Part shown: one piece after another, positions 33,512 through 43,336 of the stretch
Numbering within the stretch: the stretch's first letter is position 1
Layout of the letters: every line of letters starts with the position of its first letter
From: Dyadobacter pollutisoli
GTDB lineage: Bacteria; Bacteroidota; Bacteroidia; Cytophagales; Spirosomataceae
Direction of reading: 5' to 3'
NCBI RefSeq assembly: GCF_026625565.1
Contig: NZ_CP112998.1
Span: 6,174,501 to 6,238,500 of the forward strand
Length of the DNA stretch: 64,000 nucleotides
Translations under genes and position numbers: made by a program
The notes under the pieces: generated by a model
What the model saw: only the letters and a program-made list of their open reading frames with translations
Databases searched by the model: none
What the model was told of the DNA's origin: nothing

Positions 33512-36500
33512 TCAGTTCAGCAATTCATCAAATGTAATGCATACATAATAGGTGGAGCCTACATTGGGGCTGCCAAATGCCTGTATGTAAGATTTTCCAA
33601 AAAGATTGGTACCCCCGATTTTGATAATCGATTTAATAGACCTCACTTTCATACTTACCTGGGCATCCAGATTACTGACGGCCGGTACCTGCGTGTTTGA
33701 GAAAATAGGTACGTCCGTCGTGGTGGGTATCGTGAAGCTCGACTCCCATACAAATGCTTGCTGGTAACGGTACACCACATTAAAACCAAACGGGTTGCTG
33801 CTCGTAATACGCTTGCCAAAATTCACATTATAGCGGTATTTGGGCGTATTAAACTGCGAGTACTCCACTTCTGCCGATGGTTTAAAATCACTAATCTCAT
33901 TGTTGGCCACATTACCGCCTGCATTAAATCCTTTGGGCAAAGCATAGTTGAGTCCAATCGCAAAGCCGCGGGTAGTAATGGTTTCATTAGTATTGACTGC
34001 GAGTGCGTATCCATTGTAATTTCCTACACCAATCCCCGATTCAATGGGTAACCCTGGTGCCGCCGCAGCTGTGGGAACAACGATGACCGCGCCTCCGATG
34101 AAGTCTTTGTATTTGCTGATATAGTAATAGGCATCGATAAACAATTTTTTGGCTATCACTGCTTTATAGCCAATTTCATAGGATGCAATGCGCTCGGGTT
34201 TCAATTTGACAGCGTTGTATTTCGGTAATTTGGCCAATGCATAAGCTTTCGCCAGGTCAGGAACAAGCCCGGGTACCTGCGCGGCGAGGATACCCGGCAG
34301 CTGGGCCGACAGTACACCCGGCAATGCCTGATTGACTCCGGCCGTGATCGCTGCCTGAATGGCGGTAGGGTTATTGGGAATTGTGCCGGCTGCCACTCCC
34401 TGGTTGACCAGACTGGTAACCTGGGCTGTGACAGCCTGGCTAATGGCGATGGTTGCCTGCTGGGTTACTGCGGCCGTGGCATAGGTAGTGGCGCTGGATA
34501 TGATACTTGGGTCGCTGGCAATCAGTTGTTTAATGGCAGTTTCCGATAAATTTTGTCTTAAAATCCCATTCGAAAGACCATACCGCTTATCAAACTCTGG
34601 CAAGCCGCCTACTAATGTTCCGGAGGGAGTTTTCAAATCAATGTACTGGTTTTGAGTAGTAGGGATCCGAAAACCTGTCTGGTAGGAAAGGCGAATATTT
34701 TGTTCTCCGAATGAAGTTACTGCCGAGATACGCGGGGTGAACTGTCCGTCGAAGTTTTCATTCTTGTCATACCGGATCGATCCGGTTAACTTCAAATGAT
34801 TGGACAGTAAATTCTTGCCTGCCTGTACAAATGCACCGTATTCATTGATGGGAATCGTGCCAGTTCTTCCCTCTTTGTTGTCAGCAAATAAAGTGCCGCC
34901 GGACCTGAGCCGGTATCTTCGATAATTGGCCCCGACAAGCAGCTCGATAAATTTCACTTCATTTTTGAAATTATAAAATCCCTCGATATGATAGAGCTGC
35001 GTTTTGTCTGCAAAACCACCGCCCCCTTCTACAATAGGCGCATTCCGGTATTTGTCGAGCAATTGTGCAAAAGCAGGCGTTCCGGGTTTGGGCATTCCCT
35101 GATCCGCAAACTGCCTGGCAGCGAGGTGCGCTTCTTCTTCTGTCATTCCACCAGCCCTTCCGGTCGCGAAAGCACCCGTGTATTCGCCAAACCAGGTACC
35201 GTGCGCTTTGTAGTCATTGAGCATAGAAACCGCTGCGAGGCCTGCAAGGTAGGATTTTCCGGATTTTTCCTGGGTAGTGTATCCACGTAAAGTGAAATTA
35301 TCCCCGCGCAGTTCAAGCTTGGCTTGGGTGAGGTTAAAATCCCTGAGCGAGTACCGGCCGGTGCCGGTGTAGGCGGTGGTTCCGTAACCATAATTGACCT
35401 GCGCCACCACCTCGATCTTTTCATTGATGCGATAATGGATGGCGGCATTGGTTTTAAAGCTCTTGGTATTATAGTCCACAAGGTCTTTTTCAAGATAGCC
35501 TGTGCGGCTTACAAATGTGCTGGGTACGAGCCCCACCGCATCCTGTGGAATGAGCCCGTTTGCTGCGAGCGTTTTGGCAACCGCATTAATATTGGTCTGA
35601 ACTTCGTCACCGTAGCTGTTCATACCATCATAGTCAGGGTCAGTCCCTTTTCCACGGGTAGGATCGGCGTTACCACCTACATTAAGATTGGTATAATTGG
35701 TCGCTTCCCAGTCTTTGGCCTGGATGTAAGAGAAGTTGACCTTGAATGCAAATTTGTTATTGAATGCCTTCGCATATCTGATCGTAGCGTCGACAAATGG
35801 AGTAGTGGCCTTGGCGCGGTGCGACTCATGCATGACGCCGCTTTTGACGCTGGCGCTCAATCCCTGATAAAGGAACGGACTTTTACTGTTCATCAAAATA
35901 AGGCCATTTATTGCATTAGGACCATATAATGCAGAGGCAGCACCTGGCAAAACCTCTACACTTTCCACGTCCAGTTCCGACAGGCCGACAATGTTATCGA
36001 TCGGAAAATTCAGTCCTGGCGCCTGGTTGTCCATTCCGTCGATCATTTGTACGGTACGCGGGTTACCGGTGCTCCCAAAACCACGCATATTAATGGATTT
36101 GAACAACACGCCCTGGGTAGTCATATCAATGCCTTTGAGGTTGGCCAGCGCATCGTAAAAGTTGGTAGCTGGTGAGTCCCGAATTCCGCGAATATCCATC
36201 TTTTCAATGGCTACCGGGGATTTCATGACGCTTTCCTCGACACGGGATGCGGAGACCACCATTTCTTTTCCCAGAACGGCCTGCTCGACGAGCTTGATTT
36301 CAAGTTTGGAAACCCCTCCTGTGACCTCTATCTCCTGAGTTTGAAACCCGACGGAAGAAATAACAATGCTGAATGGTGGCGCGGAAGTAGTCGATAGGCT
36401 GAATTGCCCCCGGGCGTCAGTAATGGTTCCGATAACCTTACCTTTAACCTGTAAACTTACTCCAACGAGAGGCTCTCCTGTAGAAGATTCAAGCACTTTG

Positions 36501-36592
36501 CCTTCCAGATTGGTCTGTGCGATGGAATTTATGCTGATCAGCAACGCCTGTAAAAGCAGGGTTATGCGAAGCAATGTAAAAATACGTATCAT
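33512..36592 (-). CDS. TonB-dependent outer-membrane receptor
   Basis: A 1026-residue receptor. Signal peptide to about 26 (ends NSIAQ), a carboxypeptidase-like regulatory domain (about 28-110; LEGKVLESSTGEPLVGVSLQVKG), a TonB plug (about 120-240; VVSASRVEESVMKSP, GVLFKSINMRGFGS, VEVLPGAASALYGPNAINGLI) and a 22-strand-type barrel to the C-terminus, ending in FDELLN. The ligand is unknown; no SusD partner is adjacent, so it is not a typical SusC. Residues about 681-789 are an unusual Ala/Thr/Gln/Val-rich insertion with few aromatic residues. Confidence 0.92.
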   Translation of the reverse strand: MIRIFTLLRITLLLQALLISINSIAQTNLEGKVLESSTGEPLVGVSLQVKGKVIGTITDARGQFSLSTTSAPPFSIVISSVGFQTQEIEVTGGVSKLEIKLVEQAVLGKEMVVSASRVEESVMKSPVAIEKMDIRGIRDSPATNFYDALANLKGIDMTTQGVLFKSINMRGFGSTGNPRTVQMIDGMDNQAPGLNFPIDNIVGLSELDVESVEVLPGAASALYGPNAINGLILMNSKSPFLYQGLSASVKSGVMHESHRAKATTPFVDATIRYAKAFNNKFAFKVNFSYIQAKDWEATNYTNLNVGGNADPTRGKGTDPDYDGMNSYGDEVQTNINAVAKTLAANGLIPQDAVGLVPSTFVSRTGYLEKDLVDYNTKSFKTNAAIHYRINEKIEVVAQVNYGYGTTAYTGTGRYSLRDFNLTQAKLELRGDNFTLRGYTTQEKSGKSYLAGLAAVSMLNDYKAHGTWFGEYTGAFATGRAGGMTEEEAHLAARQFADQGMPKPGTPAFAQLLDKYRNAPIVEGGGGFADKTQLYHIEGFYNFKNEVKFIELLVGANYRRYRLRSGGTLFADNKEGRTGTIPINEYGAFVQAGKNLLSNHLKLTGSIRYDKNENFDGQFTPRISAVTSFGEQNIRLSYQTGFRIPTTQNQYIDLKTPSGTLVGGLPEFDKRYGLSNGILRQNLSETAIKQLIASDPSIISSATTYATAAVTQQATIAISQAVTAQVTSLVNQGVAAGTIPNNPTAIQAAITAGVNQALPGVLSAQLPGILAAQVPGLVPDLAKAYALAKLPKYNAVKLKPERIASYEIGYKAVIAKKLFIDAYYYISKYKDFIGGAVIVVPTAAAAPGLPIESGIGVGNYNGYALAVNTNETITTRGFAIGLNYALPKGFNAGGNVANNEISDFKPSAEVEYSQFNTPKYRYNVNFGKRITSSNPFGFNVVYRYQQAFVWESSFTIPTTTDVPIFSNTQVPAVSNLDAQVSMKVRSIKSIIKIGGTNLFGKSYIQAFGSPNVGSTYYVCITFDELLN

Positions 36593-36805
36593 GGTTTTTA
36601 GTGGGTTGAGGTGCTAACAGCAAGTTAGAAGAATTATTGGGACTGCCATCATCATACTGTACTGTTTTTTCTTCGAATCGTCTCTCTATTAATTTCCTCA
36701 TGCTAATTTGTACATGTTTTTGGGAGTTTTTTTGGGTTATTACTGACTCTTTATCACTAGTTTTGAACAGTTTTCATAATGTGAATAAAAAATTTACCTT
36801 TCACA

Positions 36806-37873
36806 ATGCAGGATACTTACGTTATTATAATGGCAGGAGGAGTGGGAACAAGGTTTTGGCCATTCAGCCGGACTGACTTCCCGAAGCAGTTTCATGATGT
36901 GCTGGGAACCGGCAAAACACTTTTGCAACAAACAGTTGAAAGATTCGACGGAGTTTGCCCTATTGAAAATATTTACATTGTTACCAGCCAGGAATATAAG
37001 GAACTTGTTAAGGAACAAATTCCGGCATTGAGCTACGATCAGATCCTATTGGAACCGCACCGCCGAAATACGGCACCGTGCATTGCCTACGCTTGCTATA
37101 AAATTGCAGCGCAGAATCCGAATGCCAATGTAGTGGTGGCACCGGCTGATCATATTATCCTGAAAGAAGAGGTTTTTAAAGATACGATCAGGGTAGCCCT
37201 GGGCGCAACGCGCAACGAAGACATACTGGTAACACTGGGCATTCAGCCTACCCGCCCTGACACGGGTTACGGGTACATTCAATATATTCCGGATAAGCTT
37301 ACGGTTAAAAAAGTAAAGTCATTTACCGAGAAGCCACATCTTGAACTTGCATTGCAGTTTTTGGATAGCGGTGATTTTGTGTGGAATGCGGGGATCTTCG
37401 TATGGAATGTTAATTCTTTCAAAAAGGCTCTTAATGAGTTCCAGCCTAATATTGCTGAAATTTTTGGAGGAGGCGATCCACATTATTACCTGGAATCGGA
37501 GGATGGTTTTATTCAACGCGCTTACCAGCATTGCGGCAGCATTTCCATTGATAATGGTATCATGGAGAAAGCCGAAAACGTGCATGTGGTGTTAAGTAAT
37601 TTCGGCTGGTCAGACCTCGGTACCTGGAAATCGCTTTATGAAGTATCGGAGAAGGATGCTAATCTGAATGTGACAGATGGAAACCTGATACTTCATAACA
37701 CGACGAACTCAATCATTAAAACGCCAAAAGATAAACTGGTCGTAGTGAATGGACTGGATGGGTTTATCGTCGCAGAATACGACGGGGTACTGCTCATTTG
37801 TAAAAAGGAAGACGAGCAAAAGGTGAAAGAATTTGTCGCCGAAGCCAAAGAGCTCAATCCGAAATATGTTTAG
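36806..37873 (+). CDS. manC: mannose-1-phosphate guanylyltransferase
   Basis: Makes GDP-mannose from mannose 1-phosphate and GTP, feeding polysaccharide and fucose pathways. The 355-residue protein has the nucleotidyltransferase signature MAGGVGTRFWPFSRTDFPKQF (residues 9-29), PADHII and the FTEKP pyrophosphorylase motif, plus the segment FGWSDLGTWKSL typical of GMP-type enzymes. It lacks the C-terminal isomerase half of bifunctional ManC/AlgA, so it is monofunctional. A strong terminator follows directly. Confidence 0.95.
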   Translation: MQDTYVIIMAGGVGTRFWPFSRTDFPKQFHDVLGTGKTLLQQTVERFDGVCPIENIYIVTSQEYKELVKEQIPALSYDQILLEPHRRNTAPCIAYACYKIAAQNPNANVVVAPADHIILKEEVFKDTIRVALGATRNEDILVTLGIQPTRPDTGYGYIQYIPDKLTVKKVKSFTEKPHLELALQFLDSGDFVWNAGIFVWNVNSFKKALNEFQPNIAEIFGGGDPHYYLESEDGFIQRAYQHCGSISIDNGIMEKAENVHVVLSNFGWSDLGTWKSLYEVSEKDANLNVTDGNLILHNTTNSIIKTPKDKLVVVNGLDGFIVAEYDGVLLICKKEDEQKVKEFVAEAKELNPKYV

Positions 37874-37878
37874 AAACT

Positions 37879-37915
37879 AAAAGAAAGCCACATCCTCAAA
37901 ATGTGGCTTTCTTTT
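37879..37915. terminator. bidirectional terminator between manC and recF
   Basis: A perfect 15-base-pair stem (37879-37893 with 37901-37915, core AAGCCACAT/ATGTGGCTT) with a 7-base loop; A tracts on the left and T tracts on the right. It lies between the stops of the two convergent genes. Confidence 0.9.
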
Positions 37916-39013
37916 TTATAGATTCAATATCTTCTCAATCTCAAAAAACCTTACATCTGCTCTTACGTGTTCCAGGATTCTTTGTGAACGTTCGGGGCGG
38001 GCGTCGGTGATGAATACCTGGCCGAGAAAACCGGTATCGATCAGTTCAATGAGCTTCTGAATGCGGCGGTCGTCCAGCTTATCAAAGATATCATCCAGCA
38101 AAAGAATGGGCGTCTTTTGTTTTTCTTCTTTTAATAATTCGAACTGCGCCAGCTTCAACGCGATCAAAAAAGATTTCTGCTGCCCCTGTGAGCCAAACTT
38201 TTTCAGGGTAACCGTATCAATTTCGAAGATATATTCATCTTTATGAACTCCCTTGCCGGTTCGTTGGGCATGCAGATCGCGGCTACGGTTCCGCCTGAAA
38301 TCAGAAGGGAAATCGTCACTAGCGACTTCACTTTCGTAAATGACGTCAACCTGCTCGTGCCCGCTGCTTAGAAATTCATAGTACTTTCGAAAAAGCGGTA
38401 CAAATCGTTCCATGAATGTCCGGCGGTGTGCGTAAATTCTTTGGGAAAGAATGATCAGTGGCTCATTATAAGTTTCCAGCAGATCTTCATCCAGGTAATT
38501 GCGCTCGGCAAAGAGTTTGAGCAGCCCGTTTCGCTGGGTAAGTATCTTGTTATATTGCAGAAAATCATTGAGATAGCCAGGAGTGGCCTGGGCAAGAACG
38601 CCATCGAAGAATCTACGACGCTCTTCACTGCCGTCCCGGATCAGATCTGTATCATCGGGGGCAATTAAAACCAGAGGAAAAAGACCAATGTGATCGCTGA
38701 GACGGTCATAGTTCTTTTTGTCGGCCATAAACACCTTTCGTTGGCCTCTCTGAAAGCTGCACGTGATTTGCGTATTGCGTCCGGAATCTTTAAAAATACC
38801 ATCCAGAACAAAGAAATCATAGGCGTGCCGGATACCCAGGGCATCCTGATTGTGAAAGGCGCTTTTGGTTAGTGTCAGAAAATATATCGCATCGAGGAGG
38901 TTGGTTTTGCCGCTCCCGTTCTCCCCAACAAGGCAATTTACATGTTCGCCAAAGGTAAAGGCTTTCTCTTCATAGCTTTTAAAGTATGTAAGGTGGAGCT
39001 TTTCTAGCCACAT
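37916..39013 (-). CDS. recF: DNA replication and repair protein RecF
   Basis: RecF helps load RecA at gaps. The 365-residue SMC-like ATPase has Walker A GENGSGKTN (30-38), a signature region with GSQGQQKSFLIALKLAQ (about 280), and Walker B ILLLDDIFDKLD (about 312-323). The C-terminal region continues to FEIEKILNL. dnaN and gyrB are not adjacent, so the classical dnaA-dnaN-recF order is not kept here. It ends at the terminator shared with manC. Confidence 0.95.
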   Translation of the reverse strand: MWLEKLHLTYFKSYEEKAFTFGEHVNCLVGENGSGKTNLLDAIYFLTLTKSAFHNQDALGIRHAYDFFVLDGIFKDSGRNTQITCSFQRGQRKVFMADKKNYDRLSDHIGLFPLVLIAPDDTDLIRDGSEERRRFFDGVLAQATPGYLNDFLQYNKILTQRNGLLKLFAERNYLDEDLLETYNEPLIILSQRIYAHRRTFMERFVPLFRKYYEFLSSGHEQVDVIYESEVASDDFPSDFRRNRSRDLHAQRTGKGVHKDEYIFEIDTVTLKKFGSQGQQKSFLIALKLAQFELLKEEKQKTPILLLDDIFDKLDDRRIQKLIELIDTGFLGQVFITDARPERSQRILEHVRADVRFFEIEKILNL

Positions 39014-39141
39014 GAACTTCTTTGTTATTTAGTTTATGCTTATTTTCGCAAATCATTTGCGTGAGTACGGCAAAAAACAGACTCTGTTCAAACCACTAAC
39101 TTTAAGACAAAGTTCTGTCTTTATAAACGAGAACCAAATAC

Positions 39142-40173
39142 ATGGCCACCGTTACGGAAAAAAAGAAATCTTCAGCCCCCAAAAAATTACAGCATTCGAA
39201 GGAGCGTTACTTGTTCTGGTTCGAGAATATGCTTTTGCAACGTCGCTTTGAAGAAAAAGCGGGCCAGCTTTATGGCCAGCAGAAGATCCGTGGTTTTTGT
39301 CACTTATACATCGGGCAGGAAGCTTGTTCTTCAGGAGCGGTTACTGCTTTGACAAAAGGCGACAAATACATTACCGCTTACCGCGACCACGGCATTCCTT
39401 TGGCGCTTGGTACATCTGCTAACGCGATCATGGCCGAGTTGTACGGTAAAAAAACAGGTACTACGAAAGGTAAAGGCGGTTCCATGCACATTTTCGATAA
39501 AGAGAATGGTTTCGTTGGAGGTCATGGTATCGTAGGAGCTCAGATTCCCCTGGGAGCTGGTATCGCTTTCGCCGAGAAGTACAACAAAACCGGAAATCTT
39601 TGTATCTGTTACTTTGGTGACGGAGCTATTCGTCAGGGAGCTTTTCACGAAGCACTGAACATGGCGATGAGCTGGAAGTTGCCGGTAATTTTCGTTGTTG
39701 AAAACAATGGTTATGCAATGGGTACTTCGGTAGCTCGCTCATCCAATGTGACAGAACTGTATACATTGGGAGAGGCTTACGATATCCCTTCCGAACCGGT
39801 GGATGGTATGAGCGTAGAAGCTATCCACGAAGCGGTAGAAAGAGCAGCGGACCGCGCCCGCAAAGGCGATGGACCAACATTCCTTGAATTCCGTACGTAT
39901 CGTTACCGCGGACATTCGATGTCGGATCCTCAGAAATACCGTTCGAAGGAAGAAGTGGAAGAATACAAGCACCGCGATCCTATCGAGCAGATCCGTTCTG
40001 TCATCTTGACCAACAAGCTGGCGACAGAAGAAGAGCTGGAAAACATTGATAAAAAGGTAAAAGAAATCGTAGCAGAATCTGTTCAGTTTGCGGAGGAATC
40101 GGAATTCCCGGATCCAAAAGAAGCTTACACAGATGTGTATGTCGAAAATGATTATCCGTTTGTAATGGATTAA
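39142..40173 (+). CDS. pdhA: pyruvate dehydrogenase E1 component, alpha subunit
   Basis: Thiamine-diphosphate-dependent decarboxylation of pyruvate, first step of the pyruvate dehydrogenase complex. The 343-residue protein has the ThDP motif GDGAIRQGAFHEALNMA...VVENNGYAMGT (about 156-195), GGHGIVGAQIPLGAG, and the phosphorylation-loop-type sequence RYRGHSMSDPQKYR. The beta subunit gene is not adjacent and must lie elsewhere. The leader contains TAACTTTA, near a -7 consensus, but no clear -33. Confidence 0.95.
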   Translation: MATVTEKKKSSAPKKLQHSKERYLFWFENMLLQRRFEEKAGQLYGQQKIRGFCHLYIGQEACSSGAVTALTKGDKYITAYRDHGIPLALGTSANAIMAELYGKKTGTTKGKGGSMHIFDKENGFVGGHGIVGAQIPLGAGIAFAEKYNKTGNLCICYFGDGAIRQGAFHEALNMAMSWKLPVIFVVENNGYAMGTSVARSSNVTELYTLGEAYDIPSEPVDGMSVEAIHEAVERAADRARKGDGPTFLEFRTYRYRGHSMSDPQKYRSKEEVEEYKHRDPIEQIRSVILTNKLATEEELENIDKKVKEIVAESVQFAEESEFPDPKEAYTDVYVENDYPFVMD

Positions 40174-40191
40174 TCTGAATAGAAACACTTT

Positions 40192-40225
40192 AAAAAACCC
40201 GCCGGAGTACTTCGACGGGTTTTTT
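40192..40225 (+). terminator. terminator after pdhA
   Basis: AAAAAACCCG pairs with CGGGTTTTTT (40192-40201 with 40216-40225); a C/A mismatch then a further CGGAG/CTTCG extension closes on a TA loop. It follows the pdhA stop by 18 bases and its T run fits a rho-independent terminator. Confidence 0.85.
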
Positions 40226-40307
40226 GAGTAATTTCAGCATTTAATTAAAGGCAGCAATCCTGTTTTTACTTTTTCACGTAGATAGAGTTTTAGTAATATA
40301 TAATAAT

Positions 40308-41183
40308 ATGCCCTTGGATCAGGAATTTGAGAACGAAGAAGAAGATAGCGAAGGCAAAGAGATGTCGTTTCTGGGGCATCTGGAAGAGTTAAGATGGCAT
40401 GTAATCCGTGCAGGCGGTTCGATTCTGGTATTCGCCATTCTTGCTTTTATCTACATTAAAGAAATTTACCATTACGTCATCATTGCCCCTTCCCAACCCG
40501 ACTTCTGGACTTACAGAATGTTGTGTATACTTGCTGATAAAGTTGGCTATGAGGAATTGTGCATCAAGGCGCTGAACTTTAAATTACAGGCCATCGGTGT
40601 TGGAGATCAGTTTACGATGAGTATGACTTCGGCGGTAATTGCCGGTCTTGTCTTTGCTTTTCCATACGCTTTTTGGGAAGTATGGCGGTTTATCAAGCCA
40701 GGTTTGAAGCCTTCTGAACGCAAATCAGCACAGGGCGCGGTTTTTTATGTTACGTTCCTGTTTTTTTCAGGCGTATTTTTTGGATACTACATTGTTACGC
40801 CACTGGCAATAAACTTCCTGGCCAACTTCACGCTCGATCCGTCTATCATCAATGAATTCAGTTTGTCGTCCTACATTTCGCTGGTTGCAACATTGACATT
40901 GGCTTGTGGTATCGCGTTTCAGCTTCCAATAGTGGTTTATGTTCTTGCAAAAGTCGGCGTGCTTACCCCTTCATTTATGCGTGAATATCGGAAACATGCC
41001 ATGATCGTAATCCTGATCGTAGCAGCGGTTATTACGCCGTCACCGGATATTTACAGTCAGGTGATCGTCGCCATTCCGTTGTTCCTGCTTTATGAATTGA
41101 GTATCATGGTAGCAGGCAAGGTTGAAAGTGAGAAATTGAGAGAGGAGAAAAGACTAGCGACGCTTGGAGGAACAGATTTGTAA
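40308..41183 (+). CDS. tatC: Sec-independent protein translocase TatC
   Basis: TatC binds twin-arginine signal peptides and exports folded proteins. The 291-residue protein begins with an acidic tail, then MSFLGHLEELRWHVIR, the invariant cytosolic entry motif (Glu in HLEELR), followed by six membrane helices. Between the first two helices there is an extended insert (about 55-90, containing two cysteines) seen in Bacteroidota TatC. tatA/tatB are not in the window. Confidence 0.95.
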   Translation: MPLDQEFENEEEDSEGKEMSFLGHLEELRWHVIRAGGSILVFAILAFIYIKEIYHYVIIAPSQPDFWTYRMLCILADKVGYEELCIKALNFKLQAIGVGDQFTMSMTSAVIAGLVFAFPYAFWEVWRFIKPGLKPSERKSAQGAVFYVTFLFFSGVFFGYYIVTPLAINFLANFTLDPSIINEFSLSSYISLVATLTLACGIAFQLPIVVYVLAKVGVLTPSFMREYRKHAMIVILIVAAVITPSPDIYSQVIVAIPLFLLYELSIMVAGKVESEKLREEKRLATLGGTDL

Positions 41184-41187
41184 GAGA

Positions 41188-42285
41188 TTAAGATCTTTTG
41201 AATAAAGTACAGACCTCGGCCAATCGGTCGAGGTCTTCTTTTTGGTGAATGGAGCTTATTGCAAGACGCGTAATTGGAGCGTCTGTGGGTAACGGATAGG
41301 AAAAGCACGACGCCATGATGCCATTTTTCAATAAGTGATCAAAAAGATCGGTGTTTTTGCTGCACATGACGGGGTATCCTGGCAGGGAAACAAATAGATC
41401 AGAAGCCAACATCTGTTTATTCAGATAGTCAATGTTGGCAGTAAGTTTGGAAAGCGAGGATGCGAAAACATTTGTTTCCAAAAGCCTTTTCAATGTATAT
41501 GCGTAGGCAGGTGCAGGAGGTGATGCACCCGCAAACCAGGGCGACTTTCGCAATAACGCTGTGATATCCTCACTTCCCCAAATGACGCCACCAGGAATTC
41601 CTAATGCTTTGTTGAGCGAGGACAGGAAAATAGCTTTGCTTTTTAATGGAGCATTGAGCACATACCCAACCCCACGGCCATTTGCTCCCGACACACCGAC
41701 AGAATGTGATTCGTCAATGATCAGCCAAACATGATCAGGATCATTAAGACGATTGAAAATCGAGAAGTCAAACGCCTCTACCATCGGGGAGCCCGTGGCA
41801 TCGGTACAAATAATATGCACGGTGTCTTTGGAACTGTTATTGATCAATGCTATAATACTCGCAGCCCAGCTGTTCCAGAGAGTTTCATTCGAGGCGTAGT
41901 CCTTTCCCCAGATCGCGGGATGTACACGTGGGGCATAATGATAGATCACATTTGAATGTGCCGCAGTTTCTTTGAGTACATTCTCAATTTCCTTCATGAC
42001 AAGCTGCCCTGCCAGCATACCTGACGAAATCAGCAGCGAAGAATCAGCGCCGACGAATTCTGCAAATAGGTCTTCCGCTTCGTGAAATACGTCAAGCCTT
42101 AGGCTGTTATTTCTCGAACTTCCGAAGTGAGTACCATACAGATTAATGCCTTCGAACAAATACCTACGAAAATCCTCGTTGTGACCCATTCCCAAGTAAT
42201 CTGTACCGCTAAACCACAGATATTCTGTCCCATCGCTGGTTAGTACAGTCCTTCCGGGAAGATTATTTGTTTGAAAAATGGCCAC
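41188..42285 (-). CDS. alpha-oxoamine synthase-like PLP enzyme (BioF/KBL family)
   Basis: PLP fold-type I enzyme of the family that includes AONS, KBL and SPT, which join an acyl-CoA and an amino acid. Visible are the start of the substrate-binding part FSGTDYLGMGHN, GSSRNNSLRLDVFHEAE, the Asp/His block IIDESHSVGVSGANGRG, and the PLP lysine LSSLNKALGIPGG. In bioF the equivalent is S-x-T-K(A/G)-x-G-x-x-G-G. Instead of the AONS-type S-x-[S/T]-x-K, the lysine site has SSLNK, so it is not a close BioF. Start is GTG 42285; no ATG is near. It lies 20 bases from the dipeptide epimerase gene. Confidence 0.8.
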   Translation of the reverse strand: MAIFQTNNLPGRTVLTSDGTEYLWFSGTDYLGMGHNEDFRRYLFEGINLYGTHFGSSRNNSLRLDVFHEAEDLFAEFVGADSSLLISSGMLAGQLVMKEIENVLKETAAHSNVIYHYAPRVHPAIWGKDYASNETLWNSWAASIIALINNSSKDTVHIICTDATGSPMVEAFDFSIFNRLNDPDHVWLIIDESHSVGVSGANGRGVGYVLNAPLKSKAIFLSSLNKALGIPGGVIWGSEDITALLRKSPWFAGASPPAPAYAYTLKRLLETNVFASSLSKLTANIDYLNKQMLASDLFVSLPGYPVMCSKNTDLFDHLLKNGIMASCFSYPLPTDAPITRLAISSIHQKEDLDRLAEVCTLFKRS

Positions 42286-42305
42286 TATATTCGAGTAAGC
42301 AGACT

Positions 42306-43316
42306 TTATTTTAGCACCGCACCGGTTCCGTTGGAATCGGTGAAAATAACCTTTCCAAAATCAAATGTCACACCGCTCGCAGGGTCGTTACTGATCAGGA
42401 GCGAGCCGTCCATATCGACATAATCCAGTAATGGAAGCAAATGCGCAATCGCTGAGATCCCGACGCTGGTTTCGGTCATGCAACCCACCATTGTTTTCAT
42501 TCCAAGGCTTTTAGCTTCGGAGATCATCCGTAAAGCGGCAGTAGGGCCGCCACATTTGGTGAGCTTGATATTGACACCATGGAACAGGCCGTGACATTTA
42601 CTCACATCATTTTCAAGTATGCAGCTTTCATCGGCGATAACGGGAAGTTGACTCGCGGCAAAGACCTTTTTCATCCCTTCAATGTCGTCGGCAGCCAGCG
42701 GCTGCTCTATGAATTCAACACCCAGCTCTTTTAGTTTAGGAGATAATTCAATGGTTTGTTCAGCCGTCCATGCACAATTGGCATCCACACGGAAAAGAGC
42801 GTCCGTATGTTTCCTTAATTCCTGTACTATACGAAGGTCTTCGTTGGTTCCTAATTTGATTTTATAAATTGGCCAGGGGAGCTCCTTCATTTTGGAAACC
42901 ATTTTTTCCACCGTATCAATGCCAATCGTAAAATTAGTCATAGGCAGGTGATCGGCTGATAACCCCCAGCTTTGATATAATTTCTGACCTTTCTTTTTGG
43001 CGAAATAGTCCTGAGCAGCTTCGTCCAGCGCACATTGTGCAAAGGAATTGTCTTGAAGAGCAGGGTTGACCAAAGTCCAGAGCTCTTCTGCCGACCCGTA
43101 ATTTTGACCTTCCACAATGCTTCTCACGCCTTCAAGAGAATGAATCATATTCTCAATCGTGATACCGTAATAGGGATTGGAAGTTGCTTCGCCCAGGCCG
43201 CCCAACTGCCCGTCCCGTAGCTCTACAATGAGCGTGGGCTGAACGTCACGGGAGTCGTGGGCAATGGTAAAGGTATGTTTGAGATGGAGGTCAAAAGTGT
43301 GAAATATCAGTTGCAT
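42306..43316 (-). CDS. enolase-superfamily dipeptide epimerase (L-Ala-D/L-Glu epimerase type)
   Basis: The 336-residue enzyme belongs to the muconate-lactonising group of the enolase superfamily. It has the catalytic K-x-K in YKIKLG, metal ligands RVDANCAW, EFIEQPL and VIADES, and the second lysine in NIKLTKCGG. These match dipeptide epimerases (YcjG/AEE-like), which help use murein peptides. ATG 43316 (MQLIFHTFDL) was chosen; TTG 43340 only adds eight residues and would overlap the NAD kinase end. It sits between nadK and the PLP enzyme on the minus strand. Confidence 0.9.
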   Translation of the reverse strand: MQLIFHTFDLHLKHTFTIAHDSRDVQPTLIVELRDGQLGGLGEATSNPYYGITIENMIHSLEGVRSIVEGQNYGSAEELWTLVNPALQDNSFAQCALDEAAQDYFAKKKGQKLYQSWGLSADHLPMTNFTIGIDTVEKMVSKMKELPWPIYKIKLGTNEDLRIVQELRKHTDALFRVDANCAWTAEQTIELSPKLKELGVEFIEQPLAADDIEGMKKVFAASQLPVIADESCILENDVSKCHGLFHGVNIKLTKCGGPTAALRMISEAKSLGMKTMVGCMTETSVGISAIAHLLPLLDYVDMDGSLLISNDPASGVTFDFGKVIFTDSNGTGAVLK

Positions 43317-43336
43317 AGTATGAAAATGGGTATTGA

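Noticed and set aside
34225..34550. Repeated CAG/GCC-rich stretch considered as a tandem repeat or CRISPR-like array
   Set aside because: It lies inside the open TonB receptor frame as a low-complexity protein segment; no regular repeat-spacer pattern.
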